NCBI GenBank assembly: GCA_002436765.1
Contig: DJNI01000029.1
Coordinates: 32,994-46,725, forward strand
Direction: 5' to 3'
Length of the DNA stretch: 13,732 nt
DNA from: Clostridiales bacterium UBA6468
GTDB taxonomy: Bacteria; Bacillota; Clostridia; Oscillospirales; Oscillospiraceae
Below are positions 4,144 to 11,417 of this stretch, piece after piece. The first letter of the stretch is position 1. Every line of letters starts with the position of its first letter. The notes beneath the pieces are model-generated. The model made no database searches and was not told the DNA's origin. It worked only from the letters and a program-made list of their open reading frames with translations. Both the position numbers and the translations under genes were made by a program.

Positions 4144-6906
4144 ATGGCTGAGAAGAAAACGGCCAGTCGGGCCGAGCAGGCGGTTTCGGGCGCGAAGAAG
4201 AAAACGGCATCCGGTTCCGCTTCCAAATCTTCCGGAAAAAAGAGCACGCCTGCCAAGAACACCAAGTACAAGACGGAATACGAGCGTGCCGTTCCGCCGC
4301 ATTTTCTCATTGCGGCGGTCAGCATTCTGCTGTTCGCGCTGTTTGTCGTCATCAGCGTGAACCCGGACGGCGCACTGCTGAAAATCATCCAGTCCGTGGT
4401 GCTGGGCTTGGTTGGACAGGCCGGGTTTTATTTTGCCATTCCGGGACTTCTGTACCTGTTCGTCATTCACACCTTTGGCAGGAAAAACGCCCCGACCATG
4501 CGAAGCGTCTGCACGCTGATCTGCGTATTTCTGTGCGGGTGTATTTATCACCTGGCCGTGCAGGGGCGGGAGATGTCCAAGGGCTTTGCCCTGATCGCCG
4601 ATCTGTATACCGGCGGCGTGGCGGGAAGCACCGGCGGCGTTCTCTGCGGCGGCGCGGCCATGCTGCTGCGCTGGCTCTGCGGCAAGACGCTGGCCTTTGT
4701 TATCTGCGTCTTTTTTGCGGTTATGACACTGCTGGGGGCAATGAATATCACCATTCCCAGCATTATCAGAGCCATTGCCAACCGCCCCAAGGACGACTAT
4801 GTGGAGGAAGCGGACGAAGACTACATAGACCCGGCGACGGCTGTAGTCAACAATATTGCGAACAAGCAGATCGCCCGCAGGCGTCAGCGCCGGGAGCAGC
4901 AGGCGGTGAAGAACGCCCCGGAGGAAACACCGCCGGAGACGACAAAGCAGCTTCCTCCGGAAAAGCAGCCCCGTTCCACGCCAAAGCAGGAAAAAACCAA
5001 CGCTTCTCCGTCGCAAGATGACGTCAAGCAGGTTCCCGGCAAGGGCGCGGCATTCATGGAGCGCATTGACGGAGATATCAGCGCACCCCTGTCCGGAACT
5101 TCCGAATATGTGAAGGATGAAACACCGCCGATTCCCGAGCCGCTCCCGGCACGTCCCGCCGCGGCGAAGCCCGTCCGGGTGGAGGGGGAGGACATGGGGG
5201 AAAAGCTGCCCAGCAAAATGCCGGAATTTGTCCCCAACGCGCCTATCCCGCCCGCGCCCAAGCTGGACGAAGGCAAGGTAAAGCCCGCTCAGGAGGCAAA
5301 GTCCGGGAAGGTCACCGCCAAGGAAGCCGCCCGATCCGCCCGGCAGGTGGCCGCAGAGATCGACCAGGCCCAGGCGGTGCAGCAGCCGGATTACTGCTTC
5401 CCGCCGCTGGATCTGCTGAAGCGCCCGGTACGCGCCGGAACGGATGGCACGGAGGAAATGCGGGAAAACTCCCGCCGCCTCAACGAAACCCTCGCCAGCT
5501 TCAATATCGACGCCCACATCATCAACGTCACCCGCGGTCCCAGCGTCACCCGTTATGAGGTGGAGCTGGACAAGGGCGTCCGTCTGAACAAGGTCACCGG
5601 CTGCGCCGACGATATCGCCCTGAGCCTGGGCGCGTCCGGCGTCCGGATCGCCGCCGTTCCTGGAAAAATTTCCGTGGTGGGCATCGAGGTGCCGAACCGG
5701 GCGGTCACGACGGTCTCCCTGCGGGAGGTCATTGACTCCGCCGAGTTTGCCAAGGCGAAATCCAAGACCTCCGTTGCCCTGGGCAAGAGCATTGACGGAA
5801 GCTGCATCGTTGGCAACATTGCCAAGATGCCCCACCTGCTGATCGCCGGCACCACAGGTTCCGGTAAATCCGTGTGTATGAACTCCATCATCATTAGCCT
5901 GCTGTACAAGGCAGGCCCCGACGATGTGAAGCTTATCATGGTTGACCCCAAAATGGTGGAGCTGGGGATTTACAACGGCATTCCCCATCTGCTGATCCCC
6001 GTGGTCACAGACCCCAAGAAGGCCGCGGGCAGCCTGCAATGGGCGGTGACGGAAATGCTTCGCCGCTACAGGATGATGTCCGACATGGGCGTACGGGACT
6101 TAGAATCCTACAACAGCATCGTGCTATCCGAGGAAGACGGCCAGAAGCTCCCTCAGGTGGTCATTATCATCGACGAGCTGGCGGATCTGATGATGGTCGC
6201 CGCCAAGGAGGTGGAGGACTCCATCTGCCGCATTGCGCAGATGGGTCGTGCCGCCGGTATGCACCTGATCATCGCCACCCAGCGTCCCTCCGCCAACGTC
6301 ATCACCGGCCTGATGAAGGCGAATATTCCGTCCCGAATTGCGTTCTCCGTGGCCTCCGCCATGGAATCGCGCATCATTCTGGACACCATGGGCGCGGAAA
6401 AGCTGGTGGGCAAGGGCGATATGCTGTACGCCCCCATCGGCTGCGGCAAGCCGCTGCGGGTACAGGGCTGCTTTGTAACCGACACCGAGGTCGAGGCCGT
6501 GGCCGGGTATGTCAAGGACAACTACACGGCGGACTACAGCCAGCAGGTGTTGGACGAGATCGAGAAAAAAGCCCAGCAGACCGGCAAAAAGCCGGCAAGC
6601 GTCTCCGACCCTGACCCCACTGACGAGGAAATGGAGGGCGACGAAATGCTCCCCGCCGCCGTGGATGTGATTCTGGAGACCGGACAGGCTTCCGTCTCCA
6701 TGCTCCAGCGCCGTCTGAAGCTGGGCTATGCCCGGGCGGCGCGGATCGTGGACGAGATGGAGGAAAAGGGCATTGTCGGCCCCTTCCAGGGCTCCAAGCC
6801 GAGAGCCATCCTGATCACGAAGGAGCAATGGGCGTCCATGAAGGGCGGTCAGACGGAACAGATGGGCTTTGACGATCTGGATTCTGTGCCGGATGAACTG
6901 ATGTAA
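4144..6906 (+). CDS. ftsK: FtsK/SpoIIIE-family septal DNA translocase
   Basis: This 920-residue protein has the full FtsK/SpoIIIE plan. A Lys/Ser/Ala-rich cytoplasmic tail (1-50) is followed by about four or five membrane helices between 53 and 205, then a Pro/Lys/Glu-rich linker of some 200 residues (212-415). The alpha/beta motor follows from about 418: Walker A GTTGSGKS (569-576), KLIMVDPKMVEL (596-607), Walker B VVIIIDELADLM (672-683), and ATQRPSANVITG (711-722). A winged-helix gamma domain (about 835-895, with RRLKLGYARAARIVDEMEEKG) is the part that reads oriented DNA sequences in this family. The hexamer pumps chromosomal DNA through the division or sporulation septum. AAGGAGG lies five bases before the ATG. 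Bacterial FtsK and sporulation-specific SpoIIIE cannot be separated by sequence alone; the tepA neighbourhood resembles Bacillus spoIIIE. Confidence 0.96.
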   Translation: MAEKKTASRAEQAVSGAKKKTASGSASKSSGKKSTPAKNTKYKTEYERAVPPHFLIAAVSILLFALFVVISVNPDGALLKIIQSVVLGLVGQAGFYFAIPGLLYLFVIHTFGRKNAPTMRSVCTLICVFLCGCIYHLAVQGREMSKGFALIADLYTGGVAGSTGGVLCGGAAMLLRWLCGKTLAFVICVFFAVMTLLGAMNITIPSIIRAIANRPKDDYVEEADEDYIDPATAVVNNIANKQIARRRQRREQQAVKNAPEETPPETTKQLPPEKQPRSTPKQEKTNASPSQDDVKQVPGKGAAFMERIDGDISAPLSGTSEYVKDETPPIPEPLPARPAAAKPVRVEGEDMGEKLPSKMPEFVPNAPIPPAPKLDEGKVKPAQEAKSGKVTAKEAARSARQVAAEIDQAQAVQQPDYCFPPLDLLKRPVRAGTDGTEEMRENSRRLNETLASFNIDAHIINVTRGPSVTRYEVELDKGVRLNKVTGCADDIALSLGASGVRIAAVPGKISVVGIEVPNRAVTTVSLREVIDSAEFAKAKSKTSVALGKSIDGSCIVGNIAKMPHLLIAGTTGSGKSVCMNSIIISLLYKAGPDDVKLIMVDPKMVELGIYNGIPHLLIPVVTDPKKAAGSLQWAVTEMLRRYRMMSDMGVRDLESYNSIVLSEEDGQKLPQVVIIIDELADLMMVAAKEVEDSICRIAQMGRAAGMHLIIATQRPSANVITGLMKANIPSRIAFSVASAMESRIILDTMGAEKLVGKGDMLYAPIGCGKPLRVQGCFVTDTEVEAVAGYVKDNYTADYSQQVLDEIEKKAQQTGKKPASVSDPDPTDEEMEGDEMLPAAVDVILETGQASVSMLQRRLKLGYARAARIVDEMEEKGIVGPFQGSKPRAILITKEQWASMKGGQTEQMGFDDLDSVPDELM

Positions 6907-6913
6907 TGCGTTT

Positions 6914-6940
6914 AAGCGCCCGGACATTGTCCGGGCGCTT
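6914..6940 (+). terminator. GC-rich hairpin after ftsK, no U tract
   Basis: AAGCGCCCGGA (6914-6924) pairs perfectly with TCCGGGCGCTT (6930-6940). A further C-G pair makes 12 bp around a three-base loop. It starts seven bases after the ftsK stop. The tail GACTATTGTA is not T-rich, so intrinsic termination is likely but imperfect; the next hairpin downstream may back it up. Confidence 0.6.
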
Positions 6941-6957
6941 GACTATTGTACGAAAAA

Positions 6958-6984
6958 GCATCCATACCAAAATGGTACGGATGC
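6958..6984 (-). terminator. Intrinsic terminator of coaBC
   Basis: On the minus strand GCATCCGTACC pairs with GGTATGGATGC over 11 positions, one of them G-U, around a five-base loop, and is followed by five T (6953-6957). The wobble pair would be an A-C mismatch on the plus strand, so the structure belongs to the minus-strand transcript. It begins seven bases beyond the coaBC stop. Confidence 0.88.
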
Positions 6985-6991
6985 AAAATTT

Positions 6992-8185
6992 TTACGGAGC
7001 CAGCCGGACAGCCGCGTCCAGAATCGCATTTCCGGCGCTTTCCTTGGATTGCAAGGGAAGCTCGGTGGTTTCGTTCCGGGTGATGATCGTGATCACATTC
7101 GTGTCGACCCCGAAGCCCGCGCCGGACTGCTTGAGATTGTTGGCGCAGATCATGTCCACGTTCTTCTTTACGAGCTTTTCCAGGCTGTTTTCCACCATGC
7201 TCTGGGTCTCCATGGAAAAGCCGCAGATGACCTGTCCCGGCACGCGGTTCTCGCCGAGATATTTCAGAATGTCCCGGGTGCGCTTCAGAGGGATGGACAT
7301 GCTGTCATCGGATTTTTTGACCTTGTTGTCGCTGTAATTTGCTGGGGTGTAGTCCGCCACCGCCGCCGCCTTGAAAATGAAGTCGGATTTGGGGGCGTTG
7401 GCGGCCACGGCTTCAAACATGTCCTGAGCGGAAACGACGGGAATTACGGTCACAAAGGGCGGGGGCGCAATGGCCGTGGGGCCGGAAACCAGCGTTACGT
7501 CCGCGCCCCGGAGCATGGCCATTCTGGCAATGGCATAGCCCATTTTTCCGGTGGAATGATTGGTCAGATACCGGACGGGGTCGATGGCCTCCTGGGTCGG
7601 CCCGGCGGTGACGAGCACCTTTTTCCCGACCAGATCGTGGGGAAAGGCCAGCTGACGCAGGATGTATTGCAGAATTTCCTCCGGCTCCGGCAGCTTGCCC
7701 TTGCCCACGGCGCCGCAGGCGAGACGTCCGCTGGCAGGCTCGATGACCTCCCAGCCATAACGGCGCAGAAGCGCCAGATTGTCCTGGGTCACGGGGTTTT
7801 CGTACATGTTGGTATTCATGGCGGGGGCAATGAGCTTGGGGCAGCGGCAGGCGAGGATGGTGGTGGTGAGCATATCGTCCGCCAGGCCGTGGGCAAGCTT
7901 CGCGCACACATTGGCCGTGGCCGGGGCGACGATCACTAAGTCCGTCCGTTCCGCCAGAGCGATATGCTCCACCTGATGGGAGAAATTCCGGTCGAAGGTA
8001 TTTACCATCGTCCGGCGGCCGGTGAGCTGCTCGAAGGTCAGGGGCGTGACGAATTGGGTGGCGTTTTCGGTCATGACGACCTCCACCGCGGCGTGCTGCT
8101 TGACAAGGGCGGAGGCCAGCGCGGCGGCCTTATAGGCGGCAATTCCGCCGGTAACGCCCAGAAGGACGGTTTTTCCTTTCAGCAT
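6992..8185 (-). CDS. coaBC: Bifunctional phosphopantothenoylcysteine decarboxylase/phosphopantothenate-cysteine ligase
   Basis: A 397-residue fusion of the two usual domains. The N-terminal CoaC flavoprotein (1 to about 185) has GVTGGIAAYK (10-19), the active-site His74 in VEHIALAE, the substrate motif PAMNTNMY with Asn124 (121-128), and the flexible flap GRLACGAVGKGKLPE with the catalytic Cys157. The C-terminal CoaB ligase has VTAGPTQEAIDPVR (192-205), Asn209 in NHSTGKMG, AAAVADY (273-279) and the KVKK lysines (288-291). The enzyme joins cysteine to 4'-phosphopantothenate using a nucleotide triphosphate, then decarboxylates the product to 4'-phosphopantetheine with FMN, in the cytoplasm. All motif residues look intact. 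GGAGGG lies six bases before the ATG. It is transcribed away from panT-coaX. Confidence 0.97.
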   Translation of the reverse strand: MLKGKTVLLGVTGGIAAYKAAALASALVKQHAAVEVVMTENATQFVTPLTFEQLTGRRTMVNTFDRNFSHQVEHIALAERTDLVIVAPATANVCAKLAHGLADDMLTTTILACRCPKLIAPAMNTNMYENPVTQDNLALLRRYGWEVIEPASGRLACGAVGKGKLPEPEEILQYILRQLAFPHDLVGKKVLVTAGPTQEAIDPVRYLTNHSTGKMGYAIARMAMLRGADVTLVSGPTAIAPPPFVTVIPVVSAQDMFEAVAANAPKSDFIFKAAAVADYTPANYSDNKVKKSDDSMSIPLKRTRDILKYLGENRVPGQVICGFSMETQSMVENSLEKLVKKNVDMICANNLKQSGAGFGVDTNVITIITRNETTELPLQSKESAGNAILDAAVRLAP

Positions 8186-8220
8186 AGGGAACCCTCCAGA
8201 ATAGAAAATTGCTTACCCTC

Positions 8221-8249
8221 ATTATATCCCGATTTTGAAGCCCTGTAAA
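8221..8249 (-). promoter_or_regulatory. Sigma-A promoter for coaBC
   Basis: On the minus strand TTTACA (8244-8249, 5 of 6) and a perfect TATAAT (8221-8226) are 17 bp apart. The expected leader is about 30 bases and carries GGAGGG. The -35 box is 13 bp from the -35 of the divergent panT promoter. Confidence 0.82.
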
Positions 8250-8262
8250 GATGATTTTTTTC

Positions 8263-8291
8263 TTGTATTTTCCGCCGCACCCTGCTATAAT
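8263..8291 (+). promoter_or_regulatory. Extended -10 sigma-A promoter for panT-coaX
   Basis: TTGTAT (8263-8268, 4 of 6), a 17-bp spacer and a perfect TATAAT (8286-8291) preceded by TGC. Transcription would start near 8298 and give a leader of about 65 bases. Its first bases could form a small GGAG/CTCC stem (8298-8301 with 8308-8311). I do not recognise a known riboswitch in the leader. Confidence 0.78.
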
Positions 8292-8363
8292 ATCCCCGGA
8301 GTGAAAGCTCCCAAATTTGCGCTGTATCTTCATAAGAAGAACGGCAGCAGGAGGTAATTTCAT

Positions 8364-8996
8364 ATGGAAAAAGGAAAAATGAGCACCCGGTACATGGCGA
8401 CCCTCGCTATGTTCTGCGGTGTTCTGCTGGTCATGGGCATTACCGGAATCGGTTTTGTTCCGTTTCCGGTCATCAAGGCGACGACCATGCACATCCCGGT
8501 CATTCTGGGCGCGGTTTTGCTCGGTCCCGGCGCGGGCGCTGTCCTTGGCGGACTGTTCGGCCTGTGCTCCATCTGGGTCAACACCACCAGTCCCAGTTTG
8601 CTTGCCTTCGCGTTTTCTCCGTTTATGACTACGGAGGGACTGCCCGGTGTGCTGAAAAGCCTGTGGATTGGTCTTGGTTGCCGGATTCTGTTCGGCGCGA
8701 TTGCGGGATGGCTGTGGAAGCTCTTTAAGAAGCTTACGAAGCGGGATTTCGCGGCGCTGCCGTTGACCGCAGTGATCTCCACGCTGTGCCACACCATTCT
8801 CGTCATGGGAAGCATTTATGTGCTGCTTGCCCGGCAGTATGCCCAGGCGAAAAACGTGGCCATTACCGCCGTGTTTGGACTGGTGATGGGTACGGTCACG
8901 GCGTCCGGAATCCCCGAGGCCGTCATTGCCGCCATTCTGGTGACCGTCATCGGAAAGGCGCTGCTGCACCTTTCGGAACGGATGGAAAAACGTTAA
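8364..8996 (+). CDS. panT: ECF transporter S component, probably pantothenate-specific (PanT)
   Basis: A 210-residue integral membrane protein with about six hydrophobic segments, typical of substrate-binding (S) components of energy-coupling-factor transporters. The segment TTMHIPVILGAVLLGPGAGA (40-59) and the glycine-rich LGGLFGL after it resemble the pantothenate-type S family. S components bind a vitamin and associate with a shared module (EcfT plus two EcfA ATPases); that module is not in this window and is presumably encoded elsewhere. Pantothenate is inferred from the motif and from neighbours coaX (12 bases downstream, same operon) and coaBC (divergent). The ATG at 8364 is preceded by AGGAGG with a nine-base spacer; Met6 is a less likely start. 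The substrate call is moderate, the family call strong. Confidence 0.85.
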   Translation: MEKGKMSTRYMATLAMFCGVLLVMGITGIGFVPFPVIKATTMHIPVILGAVLLGPGAGAVLGGLFGLCSIWVNTTSPSLLAFAFSPFMTTEGLPGVLKSLWIGLGCRILFGAIAGWLWKLFKKLTKRDFAALPLTAVISTLCHTILVMGSIYVLLARQYAQAKNVAITAVFGLVMGTVTASGIPEAVIAAILVTVIGKALLHLSERMEKR

Positions 8997-9008
8997 GGAG
9001 AGATCGTT

Positions 9009-9776
9009 ATGCTGCTTGCCATTGACATCGGCAATACCAATTTGGTCATCGGCTGTATTGAAAATGACAAAATTCTGTTCAAGGCTCGTATTGCCACCGA
9101 CGCCACCCGCACCTCCGACCAGTACGGTGTGGAGATCAAAAACATGATGGAAGCATTCGGCGTGCAGGTGAAGGATATCGACGACTGCATCATTTCCTCC
9201 GTCGTGCCGCCGGTGTTCAATTCCGTGAAAACCGGCGTTATCAAGGTCATCCGGAAGCAGCCCATGGTGGTCGGCCCCGGGCTGAAAACCGGGCTGAACA
9301 TTCACATGGACGTTCCCAGCCAGGTGGGCAGCGACCGTATTGTCATCGCCGTGGCCGCGCTTGCGGAGTACGAAGCGCCCATGATTCTGATGGATCTGGG
9401 TACGGCCACCACCATTGAGGTGGTGGAGCCGAACAATATGTACTTAGGCGGCATCATTTTCCCGGGCGTCCGCATCTCGCTGGACGCGCTGACCAGCCGC
9501 ACCGCTCAGCTTCCCGGCATCAGCCTGGACAAGCCGAAGCATGTTATCGGCAAGAACACCGTGGACTGTATGCGAAGCGGCATGATGTACGGCACCGCCG
9601 CCATGCTGGACGGTCTGGTGGAGCGAATTGAGGAGGAGCTGGGACACAAGTCCACCATCATTGCCACCGGCGGCCTTGCCCAGTTTATCACACCGCTCTG
9701 TAAGCGGGAGATCATTCTGGAGAAAGACCTGCTTTTGAAGGGTCTGAACGTCATTTACAAGAAGAATAAGCGGTAA
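9009..9776 (+). CDS. coaX: Type III pantothenate kinase
   Basis: At 255 residues it matches the CoaX family and carries its motifs in order: DIGNTN (6-11) for ATP phosphate binding, VPSQVGSDR (102-110) with the catalytic Asp109, DLGTATT (129-135), GGIIFPG (147-153) and ATGGLA (219-224). CoaX belongs to the acetate and sugar kinase/Hsp70/actin fold, needs a monovalent cation and is not inhibited by coenzyme A, unlike the type I enzyme. It phosphorylates pantothenate, the first step of coenzyme A synthesis, in the cytoplasm. Start: AAGGAG overlaps the panT stop and lies eight bases before the ATG. It is co-transcribed with panT and ends at an intrinsic terminator. Confidence 0.97.
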   Translation: MLLAIDIGNTNLVIGCIENDKILFKARIATDATRTSDQYGVEIKNMMEAFGVQVKDIDDCIISSVVPPVFNSVKTGVIKVIRKQPMVVGPGLKTGLNIHMDVPSQVGSDRIVIAVAALAEYEAPMILMDLGTATTIEVVEPNNMYLGGIIFPGVRISLDALTSRTAQLPGISLDKPKHVIGKNTVDCMRSGMMYGTAAMLDGLVERIEEELGHKSTIIATGGLAQFITPLCKREIILEKDLLLKGLNVIYKKNKR

Positions 9777-9780
9777 CGGA

Positions 9781-9807
9781 AAGCCGGCAGCCCTGTGCTG
9801 CCGGCTT
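9781..9807 (+). terminator. Intrinsic terminator after coaX
   Basis: AAGCCGGCAG (9781-9790) pairs with CTGCCGGCTT (9798-9807); one more C-G pair gives 11 bp around a five-base loop. A short T run follows (four T at 9806-9809, two of them in the stem). It starts four bases after the coaX stop codon. The U tail is short, so some read-through is possible. Confidence 0.78.
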
Positions 9808-9825
9808 TTGCGCGGCAAAATCATG

Positions 9826-9860
9826 ATGCGGCGGGGTGCTATTATTGCGCCCTGCCGCAT
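9826..9860 (+). other. 14-bp RNA hairpin in the spoIIIAA leader
   Basis: ATGCGGCGGGGTGC (9826-9839) pairs with GCGCCCTGCCGCAT (9847-9860) over 14 continuous positions, with the loop TATTATT. Two of the pairs are G-U on the plus strand and would be A-C mismatches on the minus strand, which favours a plus-strand RNA. It ends ten bases before the AGGAG of spoIIIAA and has no U tract. It could control translation or stability of the spoIIIA mRNA or back up the coaX terminator; function is inferred. Confidence 0.65.
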
Positions 9861-9869
9861 AGTCTTTGG

Positions 9870-9875
9870 CAGGAG
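9870..9875 (+). promoter_or_regulatory. Ribosome binding site fixing the spoIIIAA start
   Basis: CAGGAG ends eight bases before the ATG at 9884. The upstream in-frame TTG at 9866 precedes this site and cannot use it, so the 275-residue form is preferred. Confidence 0.75.
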
Positions 9876-9883
9876 TGATGCAA

Positions 9884-10711
9884 ATGATGTGCGCATGGAA
9901 ACAGCTGCTGTCCGTCCTGCCGCCAAGACTTCGGCCGGAGGTGGACAGGTTGGGAAAAACCGCTATGCAGGAGCTGCGGCTTCGGCTGGGGATGCCGCCG
10001 GAGCTGGTGTTGAGCGGGGAAAGCCGCTGGCTCGGGTGCTGTGTCAGCCGGGAAGACCTGAATTACTGCATCAACGCCGCCAGCCGCTATTCTCCCTGGG
10101 CGGCGGCGACAACAGCGCAGGGGTATCTTACCGCTCCCGGCGGACACCGCATTGGGCTGTGCGGCGAGGTGGTCTGTAAGGAGGGCGTCGTAACGGGCAT
10201 CCGGGAAATAAGCTCTCTGTGCATCCGTGTGGCCAGAGACTTTCCGGGAATCGCCAAGCGGGCTACGGACGCTCCCGGCTCCATTCTGATATTGGGCGCA
10301 CCCGGTTGGGGAAAGACCACCCTTCTGCGGGATCTGATCCGGCAGATCGGAGAAAAGCAGTGCGTCAGCGTGGTGGACGAGCGGGGCGAGCTGTTCCCGG
10401 AGGGGCTGGAACGGGGGAAGAAGACGGACATCCTCACCGGCTGCCCCAAGTCACCGGGAATCGACATGGTGCTCAGAACCATGGGGCCGGACTGCATCGC
10501 CGTGGACGAGATCACGGCGGAGGCGGACGCCCGGGCGCTTCTCCGGGCGGCGAACTGCGGCGTGCGGCTGCTGGCGACTGCCCACGGCATATCGGCGGCG
10601 GATTTGCGGCGCAGGTCGGTTTACCGGCCGCTGGCGGAAAGCGGCGTTTTTCAGACGCTTCTGATTTTACGGCAGGACAAGTCCTTCCGGGCGGAGAGGG
10701 CGGGGCTATGA
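9884..10711 (+). CDS. spoIIIAA: Stage III sporulation protein AA, secretion-type ATPase
   Basis: The 275-residue protein is the soluble ATPase of the SpoIIIA complex, related to VirB11/PilT secretion ATPases. It shows LRLRLGMPPELV (31-42), the region AQGYLTAPGGHRIGLCGEV (78-96), Walker A GAPGWGKTT (138-146), the VVDERGE segment (163-169), Walker B CIAVDEI (204-210) and a histidine in ATAHG (231-235). The enzyme is thought to energise the mother-cell side of the SpoIIIA-SpoIIQ channel that joins mother cell and forespore. Start: ATG at 9884, eight bases after CAGGAG; an ATG at 9887 is the near alternative. Its stop overlaps the spoIIIAB start in ATGA. Sporulation-specific expression (sigma-E in Bacillus) is expected, but I could not find a convincing promoter. 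Confidence 0.93.
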   Translation: MMCAWKQLLSVLPPRLRPEVDRLGKTAMQELRLRLGMPPELVLSGESRWLGCCVSREDLNYCINAASRYSPWAAATTAQGYLTAPGGHRIGLCGEVVCKEGVVTGIREISSLCIRVARDFPGIAKRATDAPGSILILGAPGWGKTTLLRDLIRQIGEKQCVSVVDERGELFPEGLERGKKTDILTGCPKSPGIDMVLRTMGPDCIAVDEITAEADARALLRAANCGVRLLATAHGISAADLRRRSVYRPLAESGVFQTLLILRQDKSFRAERAGL

Positions 10712-11220
10712 GCTATAAGTGGTTTGGCGCGGCGCTGGTTATTGCGGGCTGCGGCGGATTCGGGTTTTCCATCGCCTCCGGGTACAAGCGGGAGGAAGGA
10801 ATCCTGCGGCAGCTGCTCAGGGCGCTGAATTACATGGAGTGGGAGCTTCAGTACCGCCTGACGCCCCTGCCGGAGCTTTGCCGTCAGGCTGGGAAGGAGA
10901 CGAGAGGGACGCTCCGGGAGGTGTTTTTCAACCTCGCGCGGGAGCTGGAGTGGCAGACCGCCCCGGACGCGTCCGGCTGTATGACCGCCGCGCTGAAACG
11001 CAGTCATGAGCTGCCCCGGCGGGTACGGGCAATCATGAAGCAGCTGGGGCATACCTTAGGTCGGTTTGACCTTCCGGGGCAGAAGCAGGGGCTGGAAGAG
11101 GTGAAGGAAGCGTGCCGCATGGAGCTGGAAGCTCTGGGAAAGAACCGGGAGACACGTCTTCGCAGCTACGGGACGCTGGGATTGTGCGCCGGTGCGGCGC
11201 TGGCCATTTTGTTTCTATGA
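10708..11220 (+). CDS. spoIIIAB: Stage III sporulation protein AB
   Basis: A 170-residue protein with a hydrophobic segment at each end (about 5-22 and 153-169) and a charged, helical middle. This matches SpoIIIAB, whose soluble domain resembles the GspF-type platform proteins of type II secretion. Recognisable family stretches are GYKREEGILRQLLRAL (25-40), LTPLPELCRQ (51-60), and KNRETRLRSYGTLGLCAG (145-162) leading into the last helix. It probably anchors the complex in the mother-cell membrane next to the AA ATPase. The ATG overlaps the spoIIIAA stop (ATGA), and GAGAGG stands eight bases upstream. Its own stop overlaps the spoIIIAC start in the same way. Confidence 0.92.
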   Translation: MSYKWFGAALVIAGCGGFGFSIASGYKREEGILRQLLRALNYMEWELQYRLTPLPELCRQAGKETRGTLREVFFNLARELEWQTAPDASGCMTAALKRSHELPRRVRAIMKQLGHTLGRFDLPGQKQGLEEVKEACRMELEALGKNRETRLRSYGTLGLCAGAALAILFL

Positions 11221-11417
11221 GTATGGACATTGACCTGATTTTCAAAATTGCCGCCATTGGCATCATCGTATCCATCCTCAATCAGGTGCTTTCCCGTTCC
11301 GGCCGGGAGGAGCAGGCCACCATGACCAGTCTTGCGGGGCTGGTGGTCGTGCTGATGATGCTGGCGCAGAAGATCGCCGATCTTTTCGATCTGGTGAAGA
11401 CCCTGTTTGAATTCTGA
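11217..11417 (+). CDS. spoIIIAC: Stage III sporulation protein AC
   Basis: A 66-residue protein with two membrane helices (about 7-25 and 38-55) separated by a polar turn (SRSGREEQ). Length, the opening MDIDLIFKIAAIGI and the ending KTLFEF fit SpoIIIAC, a small membrane subunit of the SpoIIIA channel. The ATG at 11217 overlaps the spoIIIAB stop (ATGA); a second ATG at 11223 is possible. There is no Shine-Dalgarno site before it, so translation probably depends on ribosomes finishing spoIIIAB. Confidence 0.9.
   Translation: MSMDIDLIFKIAAIGIIVSILNQVLSRSGREEQATMTSLAGLVVVLMMLAQKIADLFDLVKTLFEF

Noticed and set aside
3324..4388. 354-codon minus-strand frame over the UppP-like gene and the ftsK start
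   Set aside because: It overlaps two supported genes and has the Gln/His-rich composition typical of shadows.
4111..6039. 642-codon open frame on the minus strand across ftsK
   Set aside because: It is antisense to a clear FtsK gene, has no recognisable domain, and its composition (rich in G, R, H, L) is what GC-rich third positions produce on the opposite strand.
8298..8363. Riboswitch in the panT leader
   Set aside because: The 65-base leader shows only a four-pair stem and a weak second pairing, with no known riboswitch core.
8130..9305. 391-codon minus-strand frame over the panT-coaX region
   Set aside because: It covers two recognised genes and both promoters of the divergent region, and resembles no protein family.
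9838..9865. Possible sigma-E promoter for spoIIIAA (CATAGTCT at 9858-9865)
   Set aside because: Only the CATA core and last T match, no proper -35 lies at the right distance, and the start point would fall on the ribosome binding site.
9866..9883. TTG start at 9866 for spoIIIAA
   Set aside because: The Shine-Dalgarno site lies downstream of this codon and is correctly spaced for the ATG at 9884.
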